Below are positions 53,763-53,780 of a stretch of 53,780 bases of DNA, piece by piece; position 1 is the first letter of the stretch, and each line of letters begins with the position of its first letter. The translations under genes and the position numbers were made by a program. Under the pieces are notes generated by a model that had not been told where the DNA came from, ran no database searches, and worked only from the letters and a program-made list of their open reading frames with translations. The stretch comes from Ciceribacter sp. T2.26MG-112.2 (GTDB lineage: Bacteria; Pseudomonadota; Alphaproteobacteria; Rhizobiales; Rhizobiaceae), in assembly GCF_900492205.1 (NCBI RefSeq), contig NZ_UEYQ01000024.1:1-53780 (forward strand), written 5' to 3'.

Positions 53763-53780
53763 ACCCAGCCGTGCCGTCTG

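Overview
The window is chromosomal DNA from an alphaproteobacterium, almost certainly Rhizobiaceae (Rhizobium/Agrobacterium/Sinorhizobium relatives). The evidence is the family content and gene order: dnaG next to GatB/YqeY and carA, greA-lpsB followed by an LPS region and the Lrp-trxB-lsrB block, an AbcR-type small RNA directly behind lsrB, an OpgC succinyltransferase, BA14K and YbjN proteins, and lgt-midA-pgeF-M24-prs. Base composition is uniformly GC-rich. I see no tRNA, rRNA, insertion sequence, prophage or CRISPR array, so this is mostly core genome with one accessory-looking island.

Layout. 1-15.1 kb: 3'-truncated dnaG, a secreted Asn/Gln-rich crystallin-fold protein, YqeY, carA, a MATE exporter, a YpfJ-type zinc protease, a GST, an amidase, carB, a broken DUF4258 gene, an SRPBCC protein and a DUF2235 hydrolase. 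15.2-21.2 kb: greA and lpsB, then four cell-surface polysaccharide genes: a capsule-synthesis-type glycosyltransferase, a convergent GT42/DUF115-like protein, a polysaccharide pyruvyl transferase, and a GT29 (sialyltransferase-family) enzyme with motifs L, S and VS. 21.2-24.5 kb: Lrp regulator, thioredoxin reductase, the LysR regulator LsrB/VtlR, an AbcR small RNA with a recognisable promoter and a palindromic T-N11-A site, and an ArsR regulator. 24.5-31.2 kb: Old Yellow Enzyme reductase, an extended SDR with a divergent LysR gene, a VOC protein, DUF2188, a ChaA-type antiporter and OpgC. 31.2-44.5 kb: aatA, a degenerate EAL protein, two small membrane proteins, a PQQ-type sugar dehydrogenase, a DMT exporter, cspA with a long palindrome-bearing leader, BA14K, an MBL hydrolase, a MarR/response-regulator/histidine-kinase operon resembling PetP-PetR, DUF1349, csaA, proC, YbjN and ubiK. 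44.7-53.8 kb: lgt, midA, pgeF, a creatinase-like M24 protein, a lipoprotein, prs, a chemotaxis receptor, DUF779 and part of an intergenic repeat.

How it fits together. Much of the window concerns the cell envelope: LPS core (lpsB and the island), periplasmic glucan succinylation (opgC), lipoprotein maturation (lgt), and the LsrB/AbcR circuit, which in rhizobia controls LPS genes and nutrient transporters. In Sinorhizobium meliloti, as I recall it, lpsCDE lie between lpsB and trxB behind lrp3. Here that slot holds different glycosyltransferases, so it looks like an exchangeable LPS-decoration site. The most interesting candidate for an undescribed system is this slot: a GT29 enzyme, a pyruvyl transferase and a second protein of similar bipartite design, suggesting an acidic (sialic-acid- or Kdo-like, pyruvylated) cap on the LPS core. 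The acceptor and donor cannot be read from sequence.
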